Positions 62,708-64,000 of a DNA stretch of 64,000 bases are shown piece by piece. The translations under genes and the position numbers were made by a program. Each line of letters opens with the position of its first letter. The first letter of the stretch is position 1. The stretch lies in the NCBI RefSeq assembly GCF_025996515.1, contig NZ_BLRH01000009.1, positions 186,001-250,000 on the forward strand, in the 5' to 3' direction. Source of the DNA: Rhizohabitans arisaemae. Its GTDB lineage: Bacteria > Actinomycetota > Actinomycetes > Streptosporangiales > Streptosporangiaceae. Under the pieces are notes generated by a model, which ran no database searches, had not been told where the DNA came from, and was given only the letters and a program-made list of their open reading frames with translations.

Positions 62708-64000
62708 ATGGATCATCAACCCATTCTTGGCTTGTATGACTCAATACTCACCCAGAAATTAGCAAAACAGATCGACCAATGGAGAGAGTCTGGACTAATC
62801 GCCGGCATTTCCGAAATCAACGAAGAACAGCTTCCTCTTCTAATCGGGCGCTATGTCGGAAAGATAGTGACCGAACTCCTCTCTGGCATTCGAGAACCAC
62901 AAACTCAGATCCAGTTAGCAAATGATCTACTCGCCACTCTTGAAAACGCGGACCTCATCAGCGAGAATCCGCTGAAGCTCACCTCTCTCATTAGAGACGA
63001 GCCAGGATCAGCACCCCCTGATCATCCACTCACTACACTTTCCGAAACTGCCCTCCTGACGAATGCAAAAGATGATCCAAACCTCTCTCATGAGCTAGCT
63101 CTAGAATTGACTAGTGCCGACCGAGTCGATATCATCTGTGCATTCATTAAGTGGTCCGGTCTGCGCCTGCTGAAAGATCCCTTCGAACAGCTTCGGCGCC
63201 GAGGTGTGCCAGTTCGCATCATCACCACTACCTACATGGGCGCAACTGAGCGGCGGGCTTTGGATCGCCTCGTCAATGAGTTCGGCGCCCAGGTAAAAAT
63301 CAGCTACGAGGAACGCTCCACTCGCCTGCATGCCAAAGCTTGGCTTCTGCGACGCGATACAGGCTTCGACACGGCATATATCGGAAGCTCAAACCTCTCG
63401 CGTGCAGCATTAGTAGATGGTCTGGAGTGGAACGTTCGACTCTCGCGAGAGGTAACACCTCGGCTCATCAGTAAGTTTGAGGGAACCTTCGACTCGTACT
63501 GGAGCAGAGCAGAGTTTGAGCGCTACGACCCTACAAAAGATGCGGAGCGCCTCGACGAAGCACTTGCCTCGAGTAGGAACGGTCAACAGCTAACAAGCGT
63601 TTCTCACAGAGTCCCGATTCCTTATCCTCACCAAGTAGAGATGCTCAACGACCTTGAAGTCGAGCGAGTCATGTACGACAGGCACCAAAACCTGCTCGTC
63701 TCGGCAACTGGGACTGGGAAGACGGTCACCGCTGCATTCGATTATCGAAACCTCCAAAAGGAACTGCGCAATCAGCCGTCACTGCTCTTCGTTGCGCATC
63801 GTCAGGAAATCTTGCAGCAGGCGATGCAGACTTACCGACATGTACTTGCTGCACCGGACTTTGGCGAGTTACATGTTGGAGAAGATAAGGCCTCCCACTG
63901 GCAACATGTGTTCGCCTCAGTCCAATCAGTCAGCCGAATAGTCGACCAGCTCGATCCACATAGGTTCGATGTGGTAGTCATTGACGAGTTTCATCACGCT
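62708..64000 (+). CDS. PLD-nuclease/DEAD-box helicase protein (DUF3427-type), 3' truncated by window edge
   Basis: 431 residues are readable and the frame stays open to the last base. ATG 62708 has GGGAGAGG three bases upstream. After an N-terminal helical part, a phospholipase-D-like domain (about 135-275) shows RLHAKAWLLRRDTGFDTAYIGSSNLS, the HxK and GSxN signature, around 207-230. A superfamily 2 helicase core follows: HQVEML, Walker A SATGTGKTVTA (about 332-342), SLLFVAHRQEIL, and VIDEFHHA at the edge (DEAH-like DEFH). This PLD-helicase fusion is known from restriction-like and mobile-island loci. Codon usage is AT-richer than elsewhere in the window, suggesting acquisition. Probably phage or plasmid defence (inference). 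Confidence 0.87.
   Translation, partial: MDHQPILGLYDSILTQKLAKQIDQWRESGLIAGISEINEEQLPLLIGRYVGKIVTELLSGIREPQTQIQLANDLLATLENADLISENPLKLTSLIRDEPGSAPPDHPLTTLSETALLTNAKDDPNLSHELALELTSADRVDIICAFIKWSGLRLLKDPFEQLRRRGVPVRIITTTYMGATERRALDRLVNEFGAQVKISYEERSTRLHAKAWLLRRDTGFDTAYIGSSNLSRAALVDGLEWNVRLSREVTPRLISKFEGTFDSYWSRAEFERYDPTKDAERLDEALASSRNGQQLTSVSHRVPIPYPHQVEMLNDLEVERVMYDRHQNLLVSATGTGKTVTAAFDYRNLQKELRNQPSLLFVAHRQEILQQAMQTYRHVLAAPDFGELHVGEDKASHWQHVFASVQSVSRIVDQLDPHRFDVVVIDEFHHA

Overview
The window is GC-rich actinobacterial DNA, most likely from a spore-forming Streptosporangiales-type actinomycete. It carries a geosmin synthase, an SsgB-type sporulation regulator, StrR-like, TetR and XRE regulators, GTG starts, leaderless genes and strong GC3 bias. 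The assignment is inferred from gene content only; no rRNA is present.

Layout. 1-2 kb: 3' part of geosmin synthase. 2-32.3 kb: a compact, previously unassigned biosynthetic region mixing NRPS parts with RiPP-type parts. The NRPS parts are C-A-PCP with a glycine code, an acyl-AMP ligase fused to a carrier, and a free-standing C domain. The RiPP-type parts are a YcaO-TfuA pair, three asparagine-synthetase-like proteins without glutaminase domains (one lacking its PP-loop), an S9 peptidase, and a 59-residue candidate precursor peptide preceded by a near-consensus promoter. Tailoring genes are a MupA-type flavin monooxygenase, three PhyH-like dioxygenases, a JmjC/cupin protein, a ureohydrolase with an altered metal ligand, a GT4 glycosyltransferase and a GNAT. 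ABC and MMPL exporters and a StrR-like ParB-fold regulator complete it. Genes overlap or nearly touch even when convergent.

32.3-46 kb: mostly ordinary chromosome. It holds a BpsA-like aminopropyltransferase, VOC, LysR, SDR, RibD-like and Clp-N proteins, a lone contractile-injection spike protein, tRNA-Val(GAC), tRNA-Gly(GCC), pabB-pabC, an LVIVD/DUF305 lipoprotein pair, ssgB and tRNA-Val(CAC). A hairpin-rich repeat family lies downstream of both tRNA loci. 46.3-52.5 kb: a SUKH protein and an XRE-TIR-NTPase-membrane protein-small ORF operon that looks like an NAD-directed defence system.

52.7-61.9 kb: a second NRPS-like set with a free C domain lacking its catalytic His, a ParA-like ATPase, TetR, a P450 with ferredoxin, and a Cy-PCP-TE protein with no adenylation domain and no TE serine. 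62.3-64 kb: visibly lower GC DNA carrying the 5' part of a PLD-nuclease/DEAD helicase gene that leaves the window.

In the main region the peptide is probably the first product of the rightmost minus-strand operon (peptide, AS-like, S9 peptidase, AS-like, GT, PhyH). The YcaO-TfuA pair could place a thioamide or azoline on that peptide or on an NRPS-bound intermediate. How the NRPS and RiPP halves meet cannot be decided from sequence alone.
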